From assembly GCA_964512675.1 (NCBI GenBank), contig CAZEJR010000002.1:62001-126000 (forward strand): a DNA stretch of 64,000 nt, in the 5' to 3' direction. Shown here piece by piece: positions 53,573 to 61,816 of this stretch (its first letter is position 1; each line of letters starts with the position of its first letter). The notes under the pieces are model-generated. The model was not told the origin of the DNA, ran no database searches, and saw nothing but the letters and a program-made list of their open reading frames with translations. The position numbers and the translations under genes were made by a program. Origin of the DNA: A07HB70 sp964512675. Lineage in GTDB: Archaea; Halobacteriota; Halobacteria; Halobacteriales; Haloferacaceae.

Positions 53573-53710
53573 TTACTGTGTCACGCCGTACGCGTGTGCT
53601 GCCGCACGGAGCTCTCGTTCGGTGCAGCCGGCCATCCGTGCCGCCCGGCGGTCCGACAGTGTGCCGCTCCGGTACAGCTCCAGCGCCGTGTTGAATCCTC
53701 GCGGAGTCAC
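53573..53710 (-). CDS. Small helix-turn-helix protein (45 aa)
   Basis: From GTG at 53708-53710 the product reads TPRGFNTALELYRSGTLSDR followed by an HTH-like second helix (ARMAGCTERELRAAA). Haloarchaea have many such mini-HTH proteins (DUF7317-like). A TTACAT element about 27 bp upstream supports this start over a longer frame whose extra part is not HTH-like. Too short for many gene finders. A DNA-binding role is inference. Confidence 0.5.
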   Translation of the reverse strand: MTPRGFNTALELYRSGTLSDRRAARMAGCTERELRAAAHAYGVTQ

Positions 53711-53839
53711 GACGATCGCGCGTCTGGCTCTTCCGATGTAATCCTGTCGAAAAGTAACCAGAACTGCAAAAAAACTGAACGCGCGGTTTCTCAACACCAC
53801 GACTGTCGTCCGACTGCCCGCGAGCGTGTCTGGCACCCG

Positions 53840-54361
53840 TCAGCCGTCGCTCCACACGTCCGAGAGCGGGTGGTCGCCGGCGTCGGAGCCGTTCGACGCC
53901 CCCGAGTGCTCCGGACGACCGCGCGAGCGGCGCGCTCCCCGGCGACTCGGACACCCCGGCGGGCGCCGCGCCGGCGTCCAGCGGCGGCAGGTCCGGGATC
54001 GACGTCCGGTCGACCGCGGCGAACCAGTCGGGAAGGGCACCGCGCGCGGTCGACGGGTGTCGAGCGCTCGCCGAGCAGGATACAGCGGTAGTTCGACTTC
54101 CCGCGGATACCGCCACGTCGTCGAGCAGCGGGTCCTCTGCGACGGCGTCGAGCTGTGACACCTGCGGGGTGGTGTAGTACGCGCCGACGGGCCGAGCCGG
54201 GTCGGCCTCGTCGGGCCGGCGAGCGGCGCCGGCGACGGCGCGCGGACGAGAACCACGTCGTTGCCGGCGGCGAAGGCGTCGGCGACCCGCGAGAGCGTCG
54301 TACGCCGGGTCCCGCGGTACGACGGCGCCGGAGACCCGTCGGGGACCTGGGACGAGGTCAC
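53840..54361 (-). pseudogene. Truncated, frameshifted DinG/XPD-like helicase gene
   Basis: From GTG 54361 one frame reads PSYRGTRRTTLSRVADAF and AAGNDVVLVRAP, where an SF2 helicase P-loop should follow but is missing. A second frame then gives AYYTTPQVSQLDAVAEDPLL and DDVAV, and a third gives RGKSNYRCILLGERSTPVDR with ARCP. This is the order of the N-terminal part of haloarchaeal Rad3/DinG-like helicases up to the Cys cluster. The remaining ~80% of the gene is absent. Its start codon overlaps the zinc-protein stop (GTGA), so it was once the second gene of that operon. Confidence 0.65.
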
Positions 54362-54561
54362 GACAGCGCCGCCACGTCCGCTGCGGTCGCGTCCCGGTCC
54401 TCCGGCAGTGCCTCGACGCAGTCGAAACAGAGGAGATGGTCGGTCCCGTCGGCGAGCGTCAGCGCCATTCCGCCGGGCGACTCGCCGGTGGTCCACAGCG
54501 TCTCCGCGCCGCCGCCGACCGCGACACGAGTACCACAGCCGTCACACGTCCGCTTCGCCAT
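54358..54561 (-). CDS. Small zinc-ribbon protein (67 aa)
   Basis: A 67-residue protein with CDGCGTRVAVGGG and LLCFDCVEAL, two CxxC pairs forming a likely zinc ribbon, and a short acidic tail. It is a conserved haloarchaeal family of unknown role. ATG at 54559-54561. It overlapped and preceded a helicase gene that is now decayed, so it may have lost its operon partner. Confidence 0.75.
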   Translation of the reverse strand: MAKRTCDGCGTRVAVGGGAETLWTTGESPGGMALTLADGTDHLLCFDCVEALPEDRDATAADVAALS

Positions 54562-54773
54562 GACGGGCCGAACGCGCTCCGGCTGAAAAGTCCTCGCCCG
54601 TCCAGCCGGGCGAGCAGGGCCGGTCTGTCGGGGCGGGCGAGACGGCGCCGGCGCGCGGCGGCACTTCCACACGCTTTAGCCGGTGGCGGTCCAGTCGGAG
54701 ACGTGAGTGTGTTCGCCCGCGTCCGTACGGCTGCGCTGGCGCCGCCAGGCCACCCCGCGGCGCCGAGCGCGGC

Positions 54774-55454
54774 ATGAGTGTCCCGCCGCAGTACGGCGAG
54801 ACGTGGGTGTACGAGTCTATCGTCGGGGCGCTCCCCGGGATAGACCTCTCCGAACCCCAGGCGGTGGCGATCCAGCTCGGCCTGTTCGAGGTCGCCGTGC
54901 TGGTCCTCGGCTGGTACTACGCCCTGCCGAGGGCGGTGCTCGCCGGCACGGTCGCCGTCGCGGTTGCCGCCGTCGGGAGCGTCGCGATGCTTCGGTTCAG
55001 CCGCGAGACGCGCGGTGTCCCCCTGCCGGACCCGTACCGCCGCCTGCTGTTCGGGTCCAGTGTCGAGGTGGTGCTCGCCGTCCTGGCGTTCGTCGCGCTC
55101 GTCACCCACGTCTTCGTCTTCGACCCTCAGCTGTTCGGCGACCTGTTCGGCGCCGACCCGCCAGTCGTCGTCGTCTACCTCACCCTGCTGGTGCTGTGGG
55201 ACCTCTGTTACCGTATCGGCACGTCGTGGTGGGCGGCGGTCGTGTCGCTGTGGCGGTCGCTCCGCTACCAGTTCGACCCCGAGGCCGCCAGACGGCTCCG
55301 TCACGCGGACGGAATAAACGTCGCGTTCGCGGCGACACAGGTGGTGCTCTTACCGTTCCTCGACGGTCAGCCGGTGTTGCGACTCGCGGTCGGTGGCCAC
55401 GTCGTCGCCGTCGGAGTCGTGTCGGGAGTGGCGGTCCTGCTCCTCGACGGCTAG
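54774..55454 (+). CDS. Multi-pass membrane protein of haloarchaeal DUF family
   Basis: A 226-residue protein with six hydrophobic helices. It begins PPQYGETWVYESIVGALPG, and a conserved cytoplasmic loop YRIGTSWWAAVVSLWRSLRY precedes the last two helices. Conserved among haloarchaea; I know no function. ATG at 54774. The stop overlaps the convergent 56-residue gene in CTAG. Confidence 0.75.
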   Translation: MSVPPQYGETWVYESIVGALPGIDLSEPQAVAIQLGLFEVAVLVLGWYYALPRAVLAGTVAVAVAAVGSVAMLRFSRETRGVPLPDPYRRLLFGSSVEVVLAVLAFVALVTHVFVFDPQLFGDLFGADPPVVVVYLTLLVLWDLCYRIGTSWWAAVVSLWRSLRYQFDPEAARRLRHADGINVAFAATQVVLLPFLDGQPVLRLAVGGHVVAVGVVSGVAVLLLDG

Positions 55455-55621
55455 TCCTCCCGGAGCTGCTGGAACTGCTCGATGAGCGTGTCGGCGTCCG
55501 CTCCGTCCTCGAACTCGACGTCGCCGCGGAAGTCGACGCGCGCTCCGGCGGCGTCGGCCTCGACGCGGGTCTTCTCCGCACGCCGCTCGTGCTCGTCCTC
55601 GTCGTAGGCACCCATTCCCAT
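55451..55621 (-). CDS. Small acidic protein (56 aa, DUF5786-like)
   Basis: A 56-residue protein beginning MGMGAYDEDEHERRAEKTR, then VDFRGDVEFEDG and a helical TLIEQFQQLRED end. It is a conserved haloarchaeal mini-protein. ATG at 55619-55621; a second ATG two codons later is possible. TATAT near 55652-55656 lies about 33 bp upstream. Too short for many gene finders. Function unknown. Confidence 0.75.
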   Translation of the reverse strand: MGMGAYDEDEHERRAEKTRVEADAAGARVDFRGDVEFEDGADADTLIEQFQQLRED

Positions 55622-55709
55622 GAGACACGCTGACGTGAGACGCTGTCACAGATATATGTAACGGTCGTCCGGTCGGAAGGTCCAAACCCGCCCACCGGCT
55701 ACGGAGGGC

Positions 55710-56696
55710 GTGGCACGTCCGCTCCGGTTCCGGTACGCCCCCGGCACGTGGACAGCCGACCGGGTGCGGCGGGAGGTGTTCGGGCCGCTCGACGGCAACC
55801 TCGGCGCCCGGATGGAGTCGCCGTGGTACGCGCCGCCGGACGGCTTCGAGGCGTGTCGCTTCGACGTCGACAACGGCGACACTGCGCTCATCTGCTGGGA
55901 CGACGAGGCGGCCTACTGGCTCGGCAACACCGAGACGCCGTCCTCGCTGTGGCACACCGACAAGCGCGGCCTCGCGGCGGCGCCCGCCGCGGTGACGGCG
56001 TGGGCCGAACGGGAGTTTCTCGCGGAGCTGCTGGACGCGGAGCCGTGGCTCGCCCCGTACCCGACGCTCGCGCGCTTCTTCCTGCCCGTGCTCTGTTCGA
56101 AGGACGGGGCCGACTCCACGCGCGCGTTCCTCCGCGACCACGCCTGCGGATTCCCCGACGCCGACGCCGACGACGCCCTGACGTTCTACGACGCCGTCCT
56201 CGCGCGGGGGATCTTCGACGGCCACCGCGAGACGATGGCGGCGAAGCTCGGGACGTCGGAGCGGGTCGACGAGGGACGGATGGCAGCGACGATGGGCGAG
56301 TTCGACGCCGCGCGCCTGCTCGACGACGCCGGCCACGGGTTCACGCCCGAAGCGGCTGTCGACGGCGGCTACTCGCTCGACTACCGCACCGGGTCCGGAC
56401 GCCTGGTCGAGGTGACCCGGCCGCTGCCCGCGGCACAGCGCGTCGCCGGTCCGATCGCCGGTCTGCGCGAGACGGCAGACGCAAAGACCGACGACCAGCT
56501 GGCCGGCCGTGCCGGCGAGGTGGCGCTGTTCGTCGACTGCACCTCGTTTCCCGACGACGACTGGGCACGGGTGGTCGGCGAGCGGCCCGAACCGGCCCAC
56601 CGGCCCGCCGTCGTCTACCGCTACCGTCCCTCGGGGCGTCTGGGCGGGTACGTCCTCGGCGAGACGGGCCTGAACGTCGACAGGCTGTTCGACTGA
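55710..56696 (+). CDS. Conserved haloarchaeal protein (DUF5784-like)
   Basis: A 328-residue soluble acidic protein. Recognisable blocks are PLRFRYAPGTWTADRVR, NLGARMESPWYAPPDGFEA, WLGNTETPSSLWHTDK, YPTLARFFLPVLCSKDGADS and RLVEVTRPLPAAQR. It is widespread in haloarchaea but of unknown function. GTG at 55710. It is followed 11 bp later by a PHP phosphoesterase gene on the same strand, so they may act together. Confidence 0.75.
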   Translation: MARPLRFRYAPGTWTADRVRREVFGPLDGNLGARMESPWYAPPDGFEACRFDVDNGDTALICWDDEAAYWLGNTETPSSLWHTDKRGLAAAPAAVTAWAEREFLAELLDAEPWLAPYPTLARFFLPVLCSKDGADSTRAFLRDHACGFPDADADDALTFYDAVLARGIFDGHRETMAAKLGTSERVDEGRMAATMGEFDAARLLDDAGHGFTPEAAVDGGYSLDYRTGSGRLVEVTRPLPAAQRVAGPIAGLRETADAKTDDQLAGRAGEVALFVDCTSFPDDDWARVVGERPEPAHRPAVVYRYRPSGRLGGYVLGETGLNVDRLFD

Positions 56697-56707
56697 CCAC
56701 AAGCGGT

Positions 56708-57520
56708 ATGCGCCGGGGGCACCCACGAACAGAGGTGTTCGCGGATCTCCACGTCCACACCACCGCCTCCGACGGCCGGCTGACCGTCCCCGAGATTCCT
56801 GCGCGAGCGCGCGAAGCCGGCGTCTCCGTCGTCGCGGTCACGGACCACGACCGGGTCCACCCGGCGCTCGACGCGCCGATGGAGGTGCGCGACGGCGTGC
56901 GGGTGGTCCGCGGGGTGGAACTCCGGGTCGACACGGGCGAACGGCGGGTCGACCTGCTCGGCTACGGCGTCGACCCGACGGACGCACTCACGGCGGAGCT
57001 AGAGCGAATCCAGCGTGACCGGGCCCGGCGCGCCCGCGAGATGGTCGACCTGCTGGAGGCAGAGACGGGCGTCCGGCCCGACGTCTCGCTCGGACCGGGC
57101 GTAGGGCGGCCCCACGTCGCTCGCGCCGTCGCCGAGAGCGCGGCGCCGTACGACTACGGCGAGGCGTTCCAGCACCTCATCGGGAGCGGCTGTCCCTGCT
57201 ACGTGCCGCGAGAGGTCACCGACGTCGAGACGGGGGTGGCGCTGCTCCGGGAGTCCTGTGGCCTGGTGTCGCTGGCACACCCGTTCCGGTACGACGACCC
57301 GGAGGCAGCGCTCGCGGTGTGCGCGGATCTCGACGGCGTCGAGCGGTTCTACGACTACGGACAGCCGGTCGAGACCGGTCCCGTCGAGCGGGCGGTCGAG
57401 CGGCACGGCCTCGTGCCGACGGGCGGGAGCGACGCCCACGACCGGACACTCGGGGTCGCGGGTCTCGACCACGCCGGGTGGGACCGTGTCGCGTCTCGTC
57501 TGCCGGGAGCGGAGAGTTAA
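56708..57520 (+). CDS. PHP-domain phosphoesterase
   Basis: A 270-residue PHP protein with intact metal motifs: FADLHVHTTASDGRLTVPE (HxH), AVTDHDRVHPALDA (TDH), a Glu in VVRGVELRVD, VSLAHPFRYDD, and GGSDAHD near the end. PHP enzymes hydrolyse phosphoesters such as 3',5'-nucleotides or histidinol phosphate. This one is of the YciV/RNase AM-like size, but its substrate is not determinable. ATG at 56708 is used; GTG 56735 is also possible. Confidence 0.88.
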   Translation: MRRGHPRTEVFADLHVHTTASDGRLTVPEIPARAREAGVSVVAVTDHDRVHPALDAPMEVRDGVRVVRGVELRVDTGERRVDLLGYGVDPTDALTAELERIQRDRARRAREMVDLLEAETGVRPDVSLGPGVGRPHVARAVAESAAPYDYGEAFQHLIGSGCPCYVPREVTDVETGVALLRESCGLVSLAHPFRYDDPEAALAVCADLDGVERFYDYGQPVETGPVERAVERHGLVPTGGSDAHDRTLGVAGLDHAGWDRVASRLPGAES

Positions 57521-57545
57521 ACCGGACGAGGCGCCGACCGGTGGT

Positions 57546-57707
57546 ATGGACTGTCACTACTGCGACCGCGAGGCGGCGTACGCCGCGGACCACGACGGCG
57601 TCCGTGTCGGCCTCTGCGAGCGTCACTTCCGCGAACGTATCGAGGAGCTTGCCGAGTCCGAGGAGCTCGAGGCGGTCCGCGAGCGGATCGACGTCGACCG
57701 GACGTAG
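57546..57707 (+). CDS. Small zinc-finger-like protein (53 aa)
   Basis: A 53-residue protein: MDCHYCDREAAYAADHDGVR, then GLCERHFRERIEELAESEEL. The pattern C-x2-C ... C-x2-H is a compact zinc site followed by an acidic helix. Conserved haloarchaeal mini-protein of unknown function. ATG at 57546, 25 bp after the PHP gene and probably in the same operon. Confidence 0.75.
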   Translation: MDCHYCDREAAYAADHDGVRVGLCERHFRERIEELAESEELEAVRERIDVDRT

Positions 57708-57920
57708 ACGGCACGCCGTGTGTACGGGCCGGCTGACGGCTCCGGGAGACCACCACCGGCGCTCGACGGCTCCGGACACCGGCTGCCGGCGGGGGCGTGG
57801 CGGCGCCGACGGGTGGGACGCGCTGTCGCGGCGGGCGTATCCAGCAGTGAGAGCCGAGAACCGGAGACGAGCGCCGATCCGTTCGGCGGGTTTTTGACGC
57901 CCACGCTATCGTAATTGCAT
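57708..57920. other. Intergenic stretch with promoter of the wHTH gene
   Basis: About 210 bp. The only signal is TTTTTGA (about 57892-57898), some 27 bp before ATG 57921. It fits a leaderless start for the regulator. Nothing else is seen. Confidence 0.4.
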
Positions 57921-58274
57921 ATGGCGGCTGACGGGGCGGGAGACGCGGAACTCGTCCGTACGCTCGGGAGCAAGTACAGCGCCGAGATACTCGGCGCCAC
58001 CGGCGAGGCACGGTCGGCACAGGAGCTGAGCAGCCGTCTCGACGTCCCGATCGCGACCTGCTACCGGCGGATCGAGGAGCTGACAGACGCCGGCCTGCTC
58101 CGCCTCGAGGACAGCGTGCTGTCGGAGGACAACCGACGGGTCGACGTCTACCGCCGCGACGTCGAGGAGGTTCGGGTGGTGTTCGGCGACGACGGCTACG
58201 AAGTGGCGGTAGAGCGCAGGACGCAGGTCAAAGACAAGATCGACGACGCGTGGCAGACGCTGACGGACTCGTAG
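57921..58274 (+). CDS. Winged helix-turn-helix transcriptional regulator (ArsR-like)
   Basis: A 117-residue regulator. The wHTH spans about 8-80 with LVRTLGSKYSAEILGAT, ARSAQELSSRLDVPIATCYR (recognition helix) and RIEELTDAGLLRLEDSVLSE. A basic/acidic helical tail follows. It is a likely repressor or activator; its target is unknown. ATG at 57921 has TTTTTGA 27 bp upstream. The stop abuts the convergent KaiC-like gene with no base between them. Confidence 0.85.
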   Translation: MAADGAGDAELVRTLGSKYSAEILGATGEARSAQELSSRLDVPIATCYRRIEELTDAGLLRLEDSVLSEDNRRVDVYRRDVEEVRVVFGDDGYEVAVERRTQVKDKIDDAWQTLTDS

Positions 58275-59027
58275 TCAGAACGGCCCGTCGCCCCCGCCGC
58301 GTGTCCAGTTCGGCGACTCCGACCCCATCATCGAGAAGCCCGCGGCGTCGTCGTGGACGGTGATGCCGCCGTCGCCGATGTCGAGCGGGAACACCTCGTT
58401 GTCGAAGCTCTGCTTGCGCATCTTCGCCACCCAGACGTACCGGTTGACGTCGGCGTTGTTCGGGATCTGGGCGAGGTAGATGTTGCCGTCCGTGAGGAAG
58501 TTCTCTAGGGCGACCTCCGTCTCGGGGAAGATCGCGCTCTGTTCGGCGACCAGCAGCGACGTCAACCCGTGCTGTTTCAGGATGTCGACGAACCGCAGGA
58601 GGTAGGTTCGGCGCTCGCGCTCGCCGTCGAAGAACATCGAGAACATCGTAAATGAGTCCATCACCAGCCGCGAGTAGCCGGAGACGGCGACGTACTCGAG
58701 CAGCCTGTCGAACGTCGCGGAGAAGTCGTCGGCGTCGAGGAGGTCGCGCTTGCCGTAGACGACGATGTCGCCCCGGTCGACGAGGGCCTGCCACTCGTCG
58801 AATCCGATGGACCCGGCGGCCTGTGCGATGTCGTCTGCCGTCTCCTCGAACGAGAGGTAGATGCCACGCTCGTCGAACGAGCGCACGCCCTCGTAGAGAT
58901 ACTGCATACTGAGGATGCTCTTGCCGGTCCCGGGGTTGCCGCCGACGAGAACGGTTGCGTCCCGCGCGATGCCACCGTTGAGCACCTCGTCGAGGCCGTC
59001 GACACCAGTTCCGACGAGTTCGACCAT
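58275..59027 (-). CDS. KaiC-like RecA-superfamily ATPase
   Basis: A 250-residue single-domain ATPase. Motifs are GTGVDGLDEVLNGGIARDAT, Walker A GGNPGTGKS (29-37), YLSFEETADDI (catalytic Glu pair), RLVMDSFTMFSMFF (Walker B) and LLVAEQSAIFPET. Archaea use such proteins in motility, signalling or gas-vesicle-type control (GvpD, FlaH relatives), so the role is open. ATG at 59025-59027 has a clear TATA box. Confidence 0.88.
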   Translation of the reverse strand: MVELVGTGVDGLDEVLNGGIARDATVLVGGNPGTGKSILSMQYLYEGVRSFDERGIYLSFEETADDIAQAAGSIGFDEWQALVDRGDIVVYGKRDLLDADDFSATFDRLLEYVAVSGYSRLVMDSFTMFSMFFDGERERRTYLLRFVDILKQHGLTSLLVAEQSAIFPETEVALENFLTDGNIYLAQIPNNADVNRYVWVAKMRKQSFDNEVFPLDIGDGGITVHDDAAGFSMMGSESPNWTRGGGDGPF

Positions 59028-59048
59028 ATCTCATACAGGACGCCTGTG

Positions 59049-59058
59049 GATATAAGTA
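59049..59058 (-). promoter_or_regulatory. TATA box of the KaiC-like gene
   Basis: ACTTATATCC on the minus strand, centred 27 bp before the ATG at 59027. Confidence 0.6.
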
Positions 59059-59086
59059 CCCGCCGCGGATTCGCGCGGACTAGACG

Positions 59087-59599
59087 CTACAGCGTCGCGT
59101 CGGCGGCGAGGTAGAGTCCGGCGAGCGCCGACTCGAAGACCGCGGTGCCGAGCGCCGACAGGGCGACGAATCGGCGGTCCTCGAGGTCGGCCAGTCCGGC
59201 GGGCACCGTGAGCATCCCGCGGGTGAACAGGAGCGCGTTCGAGGTCGGGACGACGACCGGTCCCCAGCGGTCGAACCAGTCCTCGAAGCGGGAGAGGCGG
59301 GTCTCGCCCACCCTGAACCACCGGCTGTCGAGCAGGTAGTCACGGCCGGCGCGCCGCGCCAGCCGGAACAGCAGGTACTGGCCGACAGTCGCGCCGACGA
59401 CGGCGACGAGCAGTACCGCCGCCACCCGCGTCGGCGACGACCCGAGGAGGGCGAGCGCCCCCGGCACCACCAGTTCGCTCGGCATGAAGTACATCAGCAT
59501 CGCGCCCTCCAAGACGAAGACGACGAACAGCGCGACGAGCGCCAAGTCCGAGGCCAGCAGCGCACGGAGGTACGGCGGCATCGTCACGACGCCGGTCAT
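59087..59599 (-). CDS. DedA/SNARE-associated family membrane protein
   Basis: A 170-residue membrane protein with four to five helices. It shows LEGAMLMYFMPSELVVPGAL (the E-x...-P-x-E/P re-entrant part), AVVGATVGQYLLFRLARRAG, ETRLSRFEDWFDRWG and LFTRGMLTVPAGLADL, the DedA pattern with an Arg in the second half. Members act in lipid carrier recycling and membrane integrity. ATG at 59597-59599; an ATG six codons in is possible. Confidence 0.85.
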   Translation of the reverse strand: MTGVVTMPPYLRALLASDLALVALFVVFVLEGAMLMYFMPSELVVPGALALLGSSPTRVAAVLLVAVVGATVGQYLLFRLARRAGRDYLLDSRWFRVGETRLSRFEDWFDRWGPVVVPTSNALLFTRGMLTVPAGLADLEDRRFVALSALGTAVFESALAGLYLAADATL

Positions 59600-60028
59600 A
59601 CGGCGAGTCACGGGGCTGGTCTCGAAAGCTCTTGTGGGTCGTGCGAGCGGACGCCGTCTCCGGGTCGCCGGCCCGACCCCGGTCGACACCTGCCTCGTCG
59701 GGCGCGTGGGCTCGCGGCGTCGGCGACGGCCCGCACGGGCGGCGCGCGCCCGCCAGAGCACCGGACGTCCGTCGAGCCCGTTACCACGAATGTTCGATCT
59801 CGTTTCGATCGTCGACCAGAAACCGATCGAAATACATCCTTATACGGTTTGTATCCGACTATGTATTCGACGTACGTGTGCCGAGGTGCGCGCATACGGA
59901 CGAATTTTAAGCGAAAGGTTATGTGGCGTGAAGACGTGACGTCTTCTCGTGTTTCGAAACCACGATCGGACGCGAATTGAACACGAGACAGGCGATCGTA
60001 AACTTCCACTCGCGGGGGTGACCGGGGC
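59600..60028. promoter_or_regulatory. A+T-rich leader upstream of the Amt-PII gene with two palindromes
   Basis: From about 59765 to 60005 the sequence is far more A+T-rich than the rest of the window. It holds several TATA-like elements: CTTATACGG (near 59839), ATTTTAAG (59904-59911) and TAAACT (59999-60004; 27 bp before GTG 60029). Two palindromes stand out: GAAGACGTGACGTCTTC (59930-59946, perfect about its central G) and GTTTCGAAAC (59951-59960). The first begins near the start point predicted for the ATTTTAAG box. This suits nitrogen-responsive control, or a short leader RNA with two hairpins. Confidence 0.5.
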
Positions 60029-61687
60029 GTGGTGACGACGCCGCTCCAGGTCGACCCGACGACGGTCGTCTCCGGTGTCAACACGGTCTGGGTGCTGACC
60101 GTCACGTTCGTGATCTTCTTCATGCACGCCGGCTTCGCCATGCTGGAGGCGGGGCAGGTACGCTCGAAGAACGTCGCGAACCAGCTGACCAAGAACATGC
60201 TCACGTGGAGTGTGGGCGTGATCGTGTTCTTCCTCGTCGGACAGGGCGTCGCGAACACCGTCGGCGGGGCCGGGTCGGCGTTTAGCTACATCAACGGCGG
60301 CTCGGCGTCGTGGGTCAGCTGGCTGTTCGGTGCCGTCTTCGCGATGACTGCCGCCACGATCGTGAGCGGGGCCGTCGCCGGACGTGCGAAGCTCCGGGCG
60401 TACGTCAGCTACACCGTCCTGCTCGCGGCGGTCATCTACCCCGTCGTCATCGGGATGACGTGGGTCGGCGGCTTCCTCTCGAACATCCTGGGCGTCGGCT
60501 TCGCCGACTTCGCGGGCGGCATGATCGTCCACGGCATGGGCGGCGCCGCCGGCCTCGCCGCGGCGTGGGTCCTCGGTCCGCGGATGGACCGCTACAACGA
60601 CGACGGCTCCGTGAACGTCATCCCGGGGCACTCGCTGACGTTCGCGGTGCTCGGCACACTGATCCTCTGTTTCGGCTGGTACGGGTTCAACGTCGGCACC
60701 GCCGCGAGCGTCTTCGCGGCGGAGAACGGCTCGCTCAGCCTCGCGGCCTTCGAGTCGACCGTCGGGCGGGCGGCGCTCACCACGACGCTGTCGATGGCCG
60801 CGGGCGCCATCGGCGCCGCCGGCATGTCGCTGGTCAAGAGCAACAAGGTTGACACGCTGTACGTCGCAAACGGGATGCTGGCCGGCCTGGTCGGCATCAC
60901 CGCGGGCACGAACATCGTCACGTGGTGGGGCGCACTGGCCATCGGCCTGCTGGCCGGCGGCCAGCTCCCGATCGTCTTCGAGTTCGTCGAGCAGAAGCTG
61001 AAGATCGACGACGTCTGTGCGGTCTACCCCGTTCACGGCTCCGCGGGCGCGATGGGAGCAGTCCTGATCCCGGTGTTCTCGATCAACGGGTTCTCCGCGA
61101 CCCAGCTCGCCGCGCAGCTCGTCGGCGTCACGGTCATCGGCGCGTGGACGATCGTCGCGACGATCGCGGTGTTCGGTGCGTTCAAGTCCGTCGGGCAGGC
61201 ACGGGTTGAGCCCGACCACGAGCGCGAGGGGCTCGACATCTCCGAGCACGGCGTCAACACCTACCCCGAGTTCGGCGGCGAGGGCGGCGTCATCACCGAC
61301 GGCGGCCCCGACTTCCGCACCGACGGCGGCAGCCCGAACGACGGCGAGATCAAGATGGTGATGGGCGTCATCCGGCCCGAGAAGCTCGGCGAGGTGAAAC
61401 AGGCCGTCGCGGAGGCTGGCGCGCCCTCTATCACGGTGACGAACGTCTCCGGTCGCGGGACGCAGGCCGCAAAGACCGGCCAGTGGCGCGGCGAGGAGTA
61501 CGTCGTCGACCTCCACCAGAAGGTGAAAGTCGAGTGTATCGTCGCGGACGTCCCCGCAGAAGACGTCGCCGAGGCGATCAGCGAGGCCGCGAACACCGGC
61601 GAGCCGGGCGACGGCAAGGTGTTCGTCCTCCCGGTCGACGACGCGCTCCAGGTCCGCACCGGCGCACGCGGCACCGAAGCGGTCTGA
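60029..61687 (+). CDS. Ammonium transporter fused to a C-terminal P-II (GlnB/GlnK) domain
   Basis: A 552-residue protein. Residues 10-395 are an Amt channel: eleven helices, DFAGGMIVHGMGG with the pore His 168, and VHGSAGAMGAV with the second pore His 336. An acidic linker (396-440) leads into a complete P-II protein, 441-552. That part has the GVIRPEKLGEVKQAV start, a T-loop with RGEEYVVDL whose Tyr (491) aligns with Tyr 51 of GlnB, and the C-terminal signature TGEPGDGKVFVLPV followed by RTGARG. P-II plugs Amt when nitrogen is plentiful; here it is tethered. No separate glnK follows; hemL does. GTG at 60029 is leaderless. Confidence 0.93.
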   Translation: MVTTPLQVDPTTVVSGVNTVWVLTVTFVIFFMHAGFAMLEAGQVRSKNVANQLTKNMLTWSVGVIVFFLVGQGVANTVGGAGSAFSYINGGSASWVSWLFGAVFAMTAATIVSGAVAGRAKLRAYVSYTVLLAAVIYPVVIGMTWVGGFLSNILGVGFADFAGGMIVHGMGGAAGLAAAWVLGPRMDRYNDDGSVNVIPGHSLTFAVLGTLILCFGWYGFNVGTAASVFAAENGSLSLAAFESTVGRAALTTTLSMAAGAIGAAGMSLVKSNKVDTLYVANGMLAGLVGITAGTNIVTWWGALAIGLLAGGQLPIVFEFVEQKLKIDDVCAVYPVHGSAGAMGAVLIPVFSINGFSATQLAAQLVGVTVIGAWTIVATIAVFGAFKSVGQARVEPDHEREGLDISEHGVNTYPEFGGEGGVITDGGPDFRTDGGSPNDGEIKMVMGVIRPEKLGEVKQAVAEAGAPSITVTNVSGRGTQAAKTGQWRGEEYVVDLHQKVKVECIVADVPAEDVAEAISEAANTGEPGDGKVFVLPVDDALQVRTGARGTEAV

Positions 61688-61816
61688 CGCGGCAGGAGGC
61701 GGTCGCCGCGGCTCTCTCGCTGTCGGCCACGACACCGTGTCCGCCGGTCGCGGACGCGGCACGCGGCACGACCGGCGACTAGAAGCGCTTTTTCCGCGCC
61801 GGCCGGTGTGTGACCT

